DNA from: Sipunculus nudus
Taxonomy: Eukaryota > Annelida > Sipuncula > Golfingiida > Sipunculidae
Direction: 5' to 3'
DNA: 64,000 bases
Assembly (NCBI GenBank): GCA_026874595.1
Contig: CM049320.1
Span: 52,154,714 to 52,218,713, forward strand
Translations under genes and position numbers: made by a program
In this document: one piece after another, positions 12,501 through 27,190 of the stretch
Layout of the letters: the number at the start of each line of letters is the position of its first letter
Position numbering within the stretch: the first letter of the stretch is position 1
The notes under the pieces: model-generated
Database searches by the model: none
Seen by the model: the letters and a program-made list of their open reading frames with translations, nothing else
What the model was told of the DNA's origin: nothing

Positions 12501-15500
12501 TAAGTTCTAGAATTAAGGTGGCTCCTTATACTGCTTAAAGGCCCTGGCCCTTGGCCACCATAAAGAAATTAAGATATCTCACAAAGATAAAGTATAATTT
12601 AATTTACAAACACCATTATAATGATCCAGATAAACTCCAATAATAAATGGATCATTCTTTTGGTGTTACTTAAACCCAACCCAAAATTTCATCAAAACCC
12701 ACTCATAACCATTAAATAGCATGACCAAAACACAAACAATCTAAATAACAAACAATCTCAAAAAAGCAAGGTCTCTGGAAGTTAAGGTGCGAGAGCCTTG
12801 CTGGAGGGAAGATGGTTTTTAATTTACCAACTTTTAAGAAATGCTGAAGATAGAGACATTTGAAACGTTACCTCCTCTTTCTTGGCACGGGAGGTCTTGG
12901 GTTTGCTGGCAGTGTGAGAGCTACTGTTAGAGATGGGACCAGCCACCTCATTCAGAGCTGGAAAGTTGGACCTGTAACAACAAAGATACATAATGTTATA
13001 ATCCTGAAATTCAACACTACAAAAGCCATTAACAGGGAAACAACAGTCATACACAACATAATAATTGTCTGCAAACTCGTTCTAGGACATGTTTGTTTTT
13101 TTCCTATATGCTTTCACAAATTAGCTTCATGATTAATAACTTTAAAATATTGTGCCCCACCAGTGTCCTTTTACTTTCATGCTACAGCCCAAGACATAAT
13201 GGGCCCCATGCATGTCATGACTTGGTGACACCTTTTCTGGATGGCCTGTAGAGCATTTATGCATTTTGCATTCGATGGACTGTTCTGAACTCGATAAACC
13301 CCTTCATTACAACCTCTGAAAGAATCAGAAGGTACTGAATGTCTACCTGGGAAACAAAAGACCTGTCGTGGATTTTCCACAGAAATTTTCATGACGAGCT
13401 AACGTACCTATTGTCCGTCTGTCTCCTTCCATTGTTATTTCCGTTGCTAGAATTCATAGCTTCGTCCCAGAACGCCATGCTGGTCTGAGTGGGCTGCGGC
13501 TGTTTCTGGTGTTTCTGTGACGTGGTGCGTGCCTGTGGTGGGGTCGTCGTTCCCGGTGGTGGTGGTGAGGTCCATGCACCACCCTGAGCCCAATGTGATG
13601 CAGAGGATGCTCCAGTCCATACCGCAGCACTACGCAGCGGCATGCTGCTCCGTGAAACGTCTCGTTGCTGATGTTTATTCATCTGGCGCTGCTCCTCTTG
13701 TCTCTCCTGCTCTGCCTGAATCTCTAACAATGATTTTGCACCGTTGTGAGATGCCTCCATTCTGAAATATCAAAATCCCAAAATTTTAAGTCCAAACAAA
13801 TTTTTAAAAAATGTCATTTTCCCCCAACTATCCTAGATACAGGAATGGTCAAGAAATCAACAAAAGACAAGCCACTGAGATAAAGATAACCAGATCAAGT
13901 TTTAAATCAGCCACTCAATAATCAGTATTTTTATCTCCATGACCTGGCTTGGGACATCCAGGTTTTAATGTGTATGCAAATGGCAGCCCCCATGAGCAGT
14001 TTTGAGAAACTGTAAGAAAGAAAACTGTCAGGGTTCAATAAGGACAAGGGGTAGCGAGACAAAGGTACTCCCTGGACAATATCGAGGCAAGAATCTGTCT
14101 GTGTAAGTTTGTAGGCAAGGAGACGTACCATCAAAGTATAGGGCGGTATAATGCATAACTGCAACCACGCTAAAAACGCAAATTATCGTAGGAAAAAGAC
14201 AGCCAATGCAGTGCAGTTTTTGGCATGACTGCCATTTAATAAGCAAATCAGGCCCTACTGGCCAATTTAAATGCCTAGAGAGTTGTGAATTTATGGCTGA
14301 TGGAGAACTTTATATTTTGGCAGACTGACTGACCCCTCACCTTTGACCCCATGACCTATTCTTGAGCTGGTCCTGTTGATGCAGTGCTGCCATCTGTCTC
14401 TGGATTTCTATCTGCTGCTGACGCTGTAACAGACAAATCAAACATTACAGACATACCACAACGCAACTACGATCTAACACCAGGGCTGTAGTGATACATC
14501 AGCTCCCGATACACTGCACACCACAATACTCACAATACAAGGTACACAATGTAATACATATAGGGTATAGTGCAGCTTAGATTTCAAAGCTATTGTTCTT
14601 CCCTTTACATAGAAAGGTAATCAAACTTTGTCGGATAAAACATATTTCCAAATGATGAAATTGTTTCCTTCATCTTATAGAAGCCTTAATTTGGGTGCTT
14701 AGACACTATTTTTCTAAATTTATAAGTCATATTCCATCTTTGATGAAGGTGTTAACTGTTCCGTGCAGGGTGGTTATACACTCCCCATGCAGCGGGTATA
14801 CACTGCAGTCTCCCTGCTTTTCTTCACTTAAACTGCTGCTTTGAGCAAGCAAATTTGTGGAATTTATGTTCCCCGCTTTTGCCTCTTGTTGTCCCTTGCT
14901 TGCCCAATCAATATGGTTTAGTGTTTATTGTCCCCTTAAGATGTCTCCACATGTCATAGAGGCCATGTTTTAGTTTTCATTGCCCCCTGGACAGGTCTCG
15001 CAATGTCATAATTTTTGTTGTGAATTGGGAACCAAAGGGGAATTTTTTTGTTTTGTTTTTGAGCTGCTGCTCATAAATTTTCAGACAGACACTCAAAAAC
15101 CAATCCTCAACCAAGGTATGCATGAGAGCAATCACTGACCCATATTTGAATGAAATCTGATAATATTTAGGAAAATTATCACATGGAAACCAAAACCTGA
15201 CGGACAGACAGACAGACGAACCCTAATCAATGTCCCCCATTCCACAACAAAAACAAGTTTTTCCTGGTTTGAACACCAGGACTGGATAGGGCCAAGAACA
15301 CAGAGCAAAGAATTGTAATCAGACCAATGAGATCATATCACATTATGCATCAAACCAATCAGAGTGAGGTGTTGCAGGTGTATTTGAAACTTTGGAGTTG
15401 GAGGCACAATGTGATACCACTCTCATTGGTCTGATTACAATTCTTTGCCCTGTGCTAGCCGTGTTGATGAACCCCAGAGAATATTGCTATCGAAGCAGTG

Positions 15501-18500
15501 GGTCTAGCCCAGGAGATACAGAACAACTACAGCACATAAGTGCGGCAAGAGAAGTGTATAGTGGATGATATGTTTCACTTGGTATTGTAATGCATCCATG
15601 AACCAGTACATCATTACAGCCCTGTGTTAAGGTTACATTATGATAAAGCCCCTGTGATTTGGGATCTTATTTAGAGGTACAATCAGACGTCACAATGAAA
15701 ACAAACACAGATTCCTGTAAATAAACAAAACTTTTCAAAGACAACAACTGATGCAAAGACTCAGAAAAAAAGTTAGAAAATAAACTAAATAGTATTGAAC
15801 TGAAACAAAAGATAGAAAATCTGTCATTTTTTTTTCATATTTCGAGTCAGACTTTCAGTCCAAATTATGGAAAGTCCTGAATATGAATTATGCTTTATTT
15901 ATATTTTCTTTGGTCATTCTTAATAACAACAGGTTTTAATTAACTCAGACATTGACTCTGTTTAACAACAACAATACAAGTTTTTTTTTTCATATATTTT
16001 CAAAATAAAACAAAAGCTTTTATTTTAGTCTTTCTGCCACCCAGTTGAAACTAGCAGTGCTGCCATCCTAGAACTTGCAAATGAGTTAAATTTGTTTCAC
16101 CATGTTTCAGTGTATATTTTATGAAATATTTAAAAAGTGAAAATCAAAACCAGAAAATGGATAAAGATTTCTAAATATTTGTGAAGAGGTCAAGTAAAAA
16201 GCAATACCCAATGATGGTTCAAGAAAAAAAAGATGAAAAGAGAGAACCACATTTGAAGAATAAATTAAAGTTAATAAAACAATCTTGAAAATAGTATATA
16301 CTTTTAAAAATACACAGGCAGCAGCACTGACATTTAAAGAAGGCAAAATTTCAGTTTTTTTAGTCTTTAAAACAACTAAGGTTTTTGTTTAAGATAATCT
16401 TTCAGACTCACATTACAAATGGTTTTTGTAACATGAGGGGGGGGGGGCCTTGTGGCCAATATAACAACAAATAATCACCACCAACTAACACAACGAGGGA
16501 ACGCTGGATTAACGAACAACCACTTACAATGCCAATCAGCCAGACCTGGAAATAATTAACTCTTGTCATTAACGTAATTAAGTCAAACAACAATCAACCC
16601 TACATGCTGTCCTATGTTGATCCTTTCAGTTTGTACACAATGTGTCTGAAGCTTTCTTTAAAAAAAATAATAATAATTAAATGCAAAATGTATTTCTGAA
16701 AGCACAGAACTTTGCCAACAATCCTGTCCAGGCTGTTAGTAGGAAATATATATTTATATATTTTTATATATAAATATATAAAAATTTCAAAATAAGTCTG
16801 AAGAAATTTCCTGCTGATCTGCGTTTTTTTCCTGGCAACAAAACCAGTCAAAAATGGTTCTTTTTTTTATACCAGCACCATTTTTTTCCTTTCACTCTGA
16901 ATACTACATAGTTATATGAGGTTTGAAAAGCTAATTTAAAAGAACCAAGAAGCAGTTTCAAATTGTCAAGGCCGTGTTAAAAAGAAATGTTATTTTCAAG
17001 AAGTCAGGGGCGTTTGAACATCAGGCACTTTTAAAAAGTTTTCATGGGCCACCATGAATTCTGATAAAAATCCATGGCACCTGGTGTATTCATGAAACCT
17101 AACACCTTGAAACCTGACTGAAACAATATCAAGTGATTGAGTGATGGCATGAATTAAATTTCTTGTTGATGAGTAATGTATTCCTCACCTCCTCCTGTTC
17201 TTGACGTTCCTTCTCTTCCTGCAGAGCCTGAATTTCCGCAAGCGAGAGCTGAACTCCGCTCTGTGATGAGTTATTGCTATTGTTTCCCCACTGTGCACTT
17301 GCTGGCAGCTGGAACAAAAACACCATTATAGTTTAATTAATATATAAATATAGTTGTATATATACATATATGTATACACAGATATAATATATAAATATAT
17401 ATATATAAATAAATATATATATAAATATGAGACCCTAATAAAATTCTCCTGTCACTTCTTTCCCTTTTATATATTGTTACTATTTTTAATATATAATGAT
17501 GACAGCAAGTCTACATGATATCTGAAGTGTATCGGTAAAATTAGATTTGACACAAGTCCCTAGGATGGACATAAGTATGCATGATTAAATCATGGAGTGA
17601 ACACACACTTATATTATCCTGAGGAGCCTGTCTGTTCTCCCAGTAGATGGCAGCATGGAAGTGTCATCCTAATGTTTCTACTTTTGATTAAGATAAACAG
17701 TAAGGAATACAATAAATACAAGCAGAGTACTGCACGTGGTATCAGATGTTAATGTTTTGTAGATGGATTAAAAGACATGGACTGAGTAAAGACATCTGAC
17801 AGGGGCAGTCTCTGCAGGGCAGCATCTAAAGGCTGCATCTCAAGAGAAAGGAATGTAAAAACTAAGTATGTATTTATCTATTTTATATAGCAAGTATTTG
17901 CATTTACAATTTATGCAAGTTTCCCTGCTGCCATCTGCTGGTGAAGCTACTGACTACAAAATAACAAGAATAGGAGAAACACATGGTCCCTTTTTGTGTA
18001 TTACCTGCCATTAAACACCTTATATATAAACCTGAGTTTGTATAGGTTTGTCAAATCAAATCAAAGTCCATGCATGGATGGGGGCAAAATAAATGGTCTG
18101 TCTGACTAACATACATCTAAGAAAGAAATCTCTTGCAGGGTAAATTTGTATTTTGGAGTTATTTACCTGTTTTTGGAGTTAATTACCTGTATTTTGCAGT
18201 TAATTATCTGTATTTAGGAGTTATCAACCTGTATTTTGCAGTCTTTACCTGAATTTTGCAGTTATCTGTATTTTGCCATTATTTACCTGTATTTTGGAGT
18301 TAATTACCTGATTTTTAGAGTCATTTGTTGTATTTGGCAGGTATTTACCTTAACTCTGCAGTTATTTACCTGCATTTTGGCCATCTGTTCCTGCTGTATC
18401 TTCCTCATGACCTCCTGCTGTCTCTGTATCTCCTGCTGGCGCTGCATCTCCTACAGATTACAATAAAATAAATGTTCATATTGTACCCGGTATATGAAAT

Positions 18501-21500
18501 ATGCGTTTAATCTCTTTCCAGACACTGTCTTTGTATTAAATATCTCCCTCACTTCTCCCCATCACATATGAATGATAGCGAGAATACTGAATCAAACAAA
18601 ATCTTTTGTTCTGCACAGTATGCATTGGGTGTTTTTATAATACAAATATTTATATTAATATTTCATTTAGAAGTGCGAGGCAATACTCTCATACATTTCT
18701 TTTAATAATTAAAACATGTATCTTATAAAAGATTTTTTTCCAGAAAAAAATACTCAGTAGATACTGTTTAATCATTGCAGAAATATTTACAAAGAACTTG
18801 CTCCTTAGACTTGTCTCCACCAATCAGATTGTCTGATATCCCTGAGCCATAAATAAGATGTTTATCTTAAGCAGGACATAAATCAGTCACCTGTCTGCGT
18901 TTAATCTCCTCCTGTCTCTGTTTTTCAGCCTCTTCATCTCGTTTGCGTATTTCTTCTTCCCGGCGTCTGATAAGCTCCTGCTGTCGTCTGATCTCTGCCT
19001 CCTTCCTCTGTCGCTCCTCCTCCTCGCGTCGTCTCTGCTCCTCTTGCTGCTGCCGCTGTTTACATGAAAAGTCAAAGGTTGAAACCCTCAAAACAGAATT
19101 AAATAGTTAACTAGAATACGGGTAGTCGACAAGCGACTACGTGTATCCGCCAAAATCAGAGAAGGACGGGTGAAGTAAGGCATGGATTGAGTGGCAAGGG
19201 GATAAAGAGTTACATGTGTTAAATATTAGAATGGATCTCTGCCACATAAACACAATTGTAGGTGGCGCCACCTGTTATTTGAAACTATACAAGATATGTA
19301 CACAAGCAAAATTTCATGTGGAAAAGTCAAACCACTGCAGAGATATGAGTGATTTTATCCCACAGCAGACAAACAGATGGACGCTGTGCAAAAATGGCTG
19401 TAGGTGGCGCCACCATTTTTGAGTATGTTATAAAGCTATCGAAGGGCTACATTTGTGTAAAAAAATTTTCCTGATTGGTTGAATGAGTCCAGAGATATAA
19501 GCATGGATGTCTACCGCGTGAACGTGAATGTAGGTGGCGCCACCTGTCATAAAATCAAGAAAGCTATGCAGGATGTATAAGCATGCTGAATTTCAGGTAA
19601 TTTGGTCAAACCACTGCAGAGATATGAGTGATTTTAACCAAAGGCAGACAAACAGATGGACGCTGTGTAAAAATGGCTGCAGGTGGCGCCACCATTTTTG
19701 AGTATGTTATAAAGCTATCCAAGGGCTACATTTGTGTAAATTTTTTTTCCTGATTGGTAAAACGGTTCCCGAGATATGAGCTTGGATGTCTGCAGCGTTA
19801 ACGTGAATGTTGGTGGCACCACCTGTCATAAAATCAAGAAAGCTATCTAGGATGTACACGCATGCCGAATTTTAGGTGAATTAGTCAAACCACTGTAGAG
19901 ATATGAGTGATTTTAACCCCAGGCAGATGAAAAAATGGACACTGTGCAAACATGGTTGCAGGTGGCGCCACCTTTTGTTGTGTATGTTATAAAGCTATCC
20001 CAGGGATACATTTGTGTACAATTTTTTTTCGGATCGGTTAAAAGGTTCCCGAGATATATGGGTTTATGTGTGGAGGGTTAATGTGAATGTAGGTGGCAAC
20101 ACCTGTCATAAAATCAAGAAAGCTATCTAGGATGTATATGCATGCCAATTTTTAGGTGAATTAGTCAAACCACTGCAAAGATATGAGTGATTTTAACCCA
20201 AGGCAGATGAACAAATGGACACTGTGCAAACATGGTTGCAGGTGGCGCCACCTTTTGTTGTGTATGTTATAAAGCATTCCCAGAGCTACATTTGTGTAAC
20301 ATTTTTTTCCGGATCGGGTCAAACGGTTCCCGAGATATATGGGTTTATGTGTGGAGCATTAACGTGAATGTAGGTGGCGCCACCTGTCATAAAATCGAGA
20401 AAGCTATCTAAGATGTATACGCATGCCGAATTTTAGGTGAATTAGTCAAACCACTGCAGAGATATGAGTGATTTTAACCCAGGGCAGATGAACAGATGGA
20501 CACTGTGCAAACATGGTTGCAGGTGGCGCCACCTTTTATTATGTATGTTATAAAGCTATCCCAGGGCTACATTTGTGTAAAAAAAATTTCCGGATCGGTC
20601 AAACGGTTCCCGAGATATATGGGTTTATGTGTGGAGCGTTAACGTGAATGTAGGTGGCGCCACCTGTCATAAAATCGAGAAAGCTATCTGGGATGTATAC
20701 GCATGCCTAATTTTAGGTGAATTAGTCAAACCACTGCATAGATATGAGTGATTTTAACCCCAGGCAGATGAACAGATGGACACTGTGCAAACATGGTTGC
20801 AGGTGGCGCCACCTTTTGTTGTGTATGTTATAGAGCTATCCCAGGGCTACATTTGTGTAAAAAAATTTTCCGGATCGGTCAAACGGTTCCTGAGATATAT
20901 GGGTTTATGTGTGGAAACAGACGCACAAACGGACGCTGGGCAGAGACGAAAGGTCAGAGGTCAAGGTCACTTGGTTAGGCACCAGTTCACATGTGACCCG
21001 ATAATTTGTGTAAGTTTCAGAAAAATCTGTCCAGTAGTCTCAGAGGAGTTCTCTGGAAACGAACGCGGCGGCGGCGGCGGAACCCGGTCAAAAACAAAGT
21101 ATCCGCAAAACTTCGTTTTGGCGGATGCAATAAATGCATACATTATTAAGCACTGGATATATATTAAGTAATATTCACTGACTGGTAAGTCATGAACTCA
21201 AAATTATTAAGAATTGATAAAATCTATGATTTCAAAACCAAAAGTTGTTAAAGTGACTGGTATCAATGGGATTTCTATAAAATAAACAATTGCTACTAGC
21301 TGCCTGGAACAAAAATAATGGACCCATTAAGTAGATAAACTGACTGTATCAAACAGAAACTAGAATACCGGTAGTCGACAAGCGACTATGTGTATCCGCC
21401 AAAATCATAGAGTAGGACAGGTCAAGTGAGGCATGGATTGAGTGGCAAGGGGAAATAGAGTTTCATGTGTTACATATTAGAATGGATCTCTGCCACATAA

Positions 21501-24500
21501 ACATGATTGTAGGTGGCACCACCTGTTATCTGAATGAGAAAATACCCAAGATGTATACACATGCAAAATTTCAGGTGGAAAAGTCAAACCACTGCAGAGA
21601 TATGAGTGATTTTATCCCACAGCAGACAAACAGATGGACGCTGTGCAAAAATTGCTGCAGGTGGTGCCACCATTTTTGTGTATGTTATAAAGCTATCCAA
21701 GGGCTACATTTGTGTAATTTTTTTTTCCCTGATTGGTCAAACGAGTCCGGAGATAAAAGCATTAATGTCTGCAGCGTGAACGTGAATGAAGCTGGCGCCA
21801 CCTGTCATAAAATAAAGAAAGCTATCCAGGATGTATACGCATGCTGAATTACAGATAATTTGGTCAAACCACTGCAGAGACATGAGTGTTTTTAACCTAA
21901 GGCAGACAAACAGATGGACGCTGTGCAAAAATGGCTGCAGGTGGCGCCATGATTTTTGTGTATGTAATAAAGCTATCCAAGGGCTACATTTGTGTAAATT
22001 TTTTTTCCTGATTGGTAGAACGAGTCCTGAGATATGAGCTTGGATGTCTGCAGCGTTAACATGAATGTAGGTGGCGCCACCTGTCATAAAATCAAGAAAG
22101 CTATCTAGGATGTATACGCATGCCAAATTTTAGGTGAATTAGTCGAATCACTGGAGAGATATGAGTGATTTTTACCCAAGGCAGATGAACAGATTGACAC
22201 TGTGCAAACATGGTTGCAGGTGGCGCCTCCTAGTTTTGTGTATGTTATAAAGCTATCCAAGGGCTACATTTGTGTAAAAAAAATTTCCTGATTGGTCAAA
22301 CGTTTCCCGAGATATGTGGGTTTATGTGTGGAAACAGATGCACAAATGGACACTGAGCAGCAAGGAAAGGTCAGAGGTCAACCAAAATTGAGGGTGCAGC
22401 AGTTCAAATGTGACCTGATGATAAACCCAATTCCCTTAAAATGCAAACCAAGTGTTTTCAAACAGTTGAAAGATATCGTTCCAAAAATCTGGGAATTCTG
22501 CATCTAAACATTGTGTCTAGACGTCTAGACGCTGTGTCTAGATGTCTAGACACATTGTCTAGACACCCCCCCCCAGCCAGGTCAGTTGCCATGGTGATGT
22601 CAGGACCCAACCTGTTTGTACTGAGGAAAGGTCAGAGATCAAGGCCACTTGGTTAGGAACTAGTTCACATGTGACCCGATAATTTGTGTAAGTTTCAGAA
22701 AAATCTGTCCAGTAGTCTCAGAGGAGTTCTCTGGAAATGAACGCGGCAGCAGAACCCAGTCAAAAACATAGTATCCGCAAAACTTCGTTTTGGCAGATAC
22801 AAATATAATTTTGTATCCTAGGCTGATGCTATTTATGCTCAAACAATATTAGTTTAATATTTACCAAATCCAATCTGTATTAGTGGAAACTCAGATATGC
22901 AAACCATTTAATGGGGATCTCTTAAAATTGATGTGCAAAAGTTTCTATTCAAGAGATCTCTGAGACTGACATATAAAGGTTTCATTGTGAGTAGAACCAT
23001 CAGTGATGTTAAACGTACTTGTATCTCGAGCTGTCTCTGTCGCTCCCTCTCCTGCTGTCGCTGAAGCTCCTCTGCTTTCCTCCTCTCCTCCTCTTCTTTC
23101 TTCCTTCGTTCCTCCTCCTCCTGCTGTCTTCGTAACTCTGCCTCCATCTGCTCCTGAGGTTAAACAAATTCACAGCTATAAATAAATGTGTCATGTCAAA
23201 GGTCATGGTTAAAAATAACCATATAATGTCACCAGGTCAGCAATCCTAATACAACACTGCAACATGATAATGACACAGATTCACCATTAAAGAGGCTTAT
23301 TCCAATATCTGATGTTTAATGACTACGATAATACATTGAATCTTTTATAATAATAGGCCAAAAAACACTGGTCCCAACACAGACAGGCTGTTATATTGTT
23401 AATTCTACTTGTTTAGAACATGTGGGGAGCCCTTTGAAATAATCCAATCATATTTAACAAGGGTATCTGGTATCAAGTCAAATGAACCAGTGATTTCATA
23501 GGGTGTTTTGCAACTAGTGAGCTTTCAGCTTCTGTTTATGTGCAACCAGCCACCTCAGGTTACATGGTTTTCCTGTTTGTCAACATTGGAATATGTGCCG
23601 TGTTTACTAACAGCTTGTAGATAAACAGGTTCATGCATCTGTAACACATGATGTTAAAATAACTTTTTTTAACCGGAATTACTGACAGTTCATTAATATG
23701 TACCCAGAGCATGCTAGAAATCACACAAATTCTTCAGTATGGTATGTGAATAGCTGGCTTTAACTGACCAATCATTCATGATGCTTAACTGACAAGCTAT
23801 GAGAAAATAATATTCATACAATAAGGTGCCACCTGTTTTTTTGTTGTTGTTAAACTGTTATAACAATTGAAGTGTGTGTATGCAGTTTAAGGGTGCATGG
23901 AATAGCAAAGATCTGTTTCTTGCAATAAGACTTACCTTTTGTGCTTTTTCTCTCTCTGCTTTCTGTATATCTTCAAGTGACTGGACTTTGGGGGAGTCCA
24001 CATCCCATACACTGGACGGCTGGCTGTTCCAAGACTCTCCTCCTTCTATAAATAGTGTCATAAAACAATGATTGACAGGTGTCCTCCTTCTATAAACAGT
24101 GTCAAAAACAATGATTGACAGGTGTCCTCCTTCTATAAATTGTGTCATAAAACAATGATTGACAGGTGTCCTCCTTCTATAAATAGTGTCATAAAACAAT
24201 GATTGACAGGTGTCCTCCATCTATAAATAGTATCATGAAACAATGATTGACAGGTGTCCTCCATCTATAGATAGTATCATGAAACAATGATTGACAGGTG
24301 TCCTCCATCTATAAATAGTATCATGAAACAATGATTGACAGGTGTCCTCCATCTATAAATAGTGTCATAAAACAATGATTGACAGGTGTCCTCCATCTGT
24401 AAATAGTATCATGACACAATGATTGACAGAAGTCCTCCATCTATAAAATAGTCTCATGAAACAATGATTGACATGTGTCCTAGACATTACACATCAAAAA

Positions 24501-27144
24501 CATTAAACAAGTGACCCATGGGTCATGACGCTGAGCCGACTGACATGTTCACAATATGTCCTTGCATAGGGAACTGATTAAGATAATGGAGGTGGCACCA
24601 TCATTCATGCAAGTTAGCTTAAGTTCATTAAGACGCATAAGCACACCAAATTTTAGGACAATCCATTCACCCATTCCTGAGGAACTATTAACAGATGTTC
24701 ATATCTTTAAAGGTCTCAAAAATAGAGAAAAAAAAATTAAAAAAAAAAGCCTGAACAAATACATGTGGTGCCACCAGGCTTCAGAAACTGATGAATTACT
24801 CCATGACTAATATCCATACAAACAATTATGGTGATCTCTGCATTAGTTGTTCAGATACTTCAGCTTTTGTATCAATTTTCCATTTTTCTGAGCTGTACTT
24901 TGGAGTGCCATAGCTCAAAGGATATGGGTAACAGAGACCTAATTTCAGGTTTCCATGGAGACTTTTCATGGGTCTCCCTGTGTGTTAAGAATGAAGATTC
25001 TAGGTCCAGTCGTAACAATTTGAACCCTGTTGACAGATAACTACATCCTTAAAGGTCTCAAAAATAGAGAAAAAATATTGTAAAAATTTGAAAAATACAG
25101 GTGGTGCCACCAGTCTGCAGGAACTGATGGAACATCTCATGATCAATATGTATGCCAAAAATCATGACCATCAGTGATGTAGTTAATAAGATGAAATTTT
25201 TCACTATTCTGGGGGTACTTTTGGGCCCCATTGCTCGAAGGATATGGGCAACAGAGACCTAATTCCAGGTTTCCAAGGAGATTTTTCATGGACCTCTCTG
25301 GATGTAAAGGAAGAAGATTCCAGGTCCAGCGGTTACGATTTGTGCCCTGCTAACGGTCGGACGGCCGGCCCGACGGACAGACAGAAGGACGACAGACAAA
25401 GACCCATCACTATAGCCCAACATGACTGAAAGTCAGCTGAGCTAAAAAATGCCATTACTATATCTTGACTTATATCTGGGCCTTTTAAATTTAATTTGAT
25501 TAAGACCATCCTCAATAATTCTGATGAATGCTCTCCTGGTCTTGTGATGTTGGAACAAGTCATCCATGACCATTTTTTTCTTAAACAGAATGAACTGAAA
25601 GCTTGGTGAAAGCAATGGTGAATAACTGTTTCTCTATAGATGGTTGTAACTGTCTGGGTGTGAGCATGAAATGAATGGTTATTCCCAGCCAAATGATATA
25701 TATTGTATTAAATAGTAGAACATGCCTAAGCCAAACACTGGATTTGTCAGTGTTTTCTGTCAGTTCCATCCAGTTTGACATGCAAGGATTACTGATTTGT
25801 TGTTTATAAGTTTATTATAGTGCAAATCTTTAAGAAAACAACAGCAGACTGCCAATATATTGCATGGAATATAGCAAACACTTCACTACTTTCCTGGCAG
25901 TGGGTTATTTTTACATAAAGAATATTTCCGTGCCATGATGTCACTGTCTACTGAATGAGGATGATGGCTTTTTTTTTGTTTTTAAAGATTATTTTGGTGG
26001 TGGTAGCAGCCTCCACTGTTTTAATGCTTGTTTAACTTAGAATGTACATCTGCAGAATTCCATTCCTGTTCGGACTACGTGACAGGGCTTACAGGCAAAA
26101 ATTCTGGCATCAACCAGGCCTGGTATTCACTCCTGCGGGTCCTGGGTGCGTCTCATCCCCATTGCTGGGTCATCACACTGAGGAACCCTCTGAAAGGCGC
26201 ACTTGTTTAGGAGTAAAACAAGACTGTTGGGCAGTCTCCCCATTAAGCGTGCAGAGTGCTCACCCTGGGTGGGGGCTGACCATGAAAATCTCACCACTTT
26301 GGCTGAGATTCAAACTCACAATCTCCCGGCTTTGTTACCGGTGCTCTACCCCTGAGCCACAGAAGCCAGCTGACGATGAAGGTTACCTAATGACAAGAAA
26401 GACATGTAATGACTAAGCCTTCAGGGTTTCAGTCTTATGTGCAAGATATCAGGAATAATACAGAAATCATGACCTGTAGTTAAATATTACAGTATATTTC
26501 ATGGCATATTAAAGGTGTTTATTAAAGCACACATCTTAGCTTCTAATAACTCTACCATTATACCTTTTTGAAGCAATGATGAGATTACACCAAGGATTAG
26601 CAGTACTAGAATTTACCCATATCAGTACCTGCATCCACACTTTTCTTAAATTATGAGTAAGCACTGACATGGCGTGCGCGTTTGAAATGCACTGACACAA
26701 ATTTGGCGAGGGGTGAGATGTTCTATGTGCAAAATCGTCCCAACGATTAACCCGCAACATGATTCACTTGTGCCAAAATTGCTGATATGGGCAGTGGTGA
26801 GATGTTCCCGGTCTAAATTCGTCCCCGCGGTCAACCCACAACAACATTAATTTGTGTTGACCTAGCGGACTGCTTAGAAAAGGCCGACGCCTAGTGAATG
26901 TTTGGCAGACTATGTCAGGTTTGATTTGATTGGTTAGCGAGAGGAGATCCAGGATGACGTGGGCGCACTATGTGAGAATGGCCATGGCACAGCGCAGGTA
27001 TTAAACCCATAATATTTTTATCGATTTTGAGGCCATTTCTTTACCAAACGCCTAAAAAAATATAAACTCATTCTTGCCTGGACCAAGATGCACCCTCCCA
27101 CGAAGTTTGACGACCGTGCGATCCCTAGCGTGCGAATAAATCCG

Positions 27145-27190
<46 letters not shown>

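Noticed and set aside
13389-13760. Internal ATG at the start of exon 20 as an alternative initiator
   Set aside because: It follows a good acceptor by two bases and the frame continues from exon 19. No promoter is visible upstream.
20776-22126. Open frames of 126-131 aa in the second and third satellite-bearing elements
   Set aside because: Same repeat by-product in elements with otherwise non-coding ends; sequence is conserved as DNA, palindromes included, not as codons.
24038-24480. Regular 44-bp repeat resembling a CRISPR array
   Set aside because: Units are contiguous with no distinct unique spacers, lie in a eukaryotic intron and include an exon junction.
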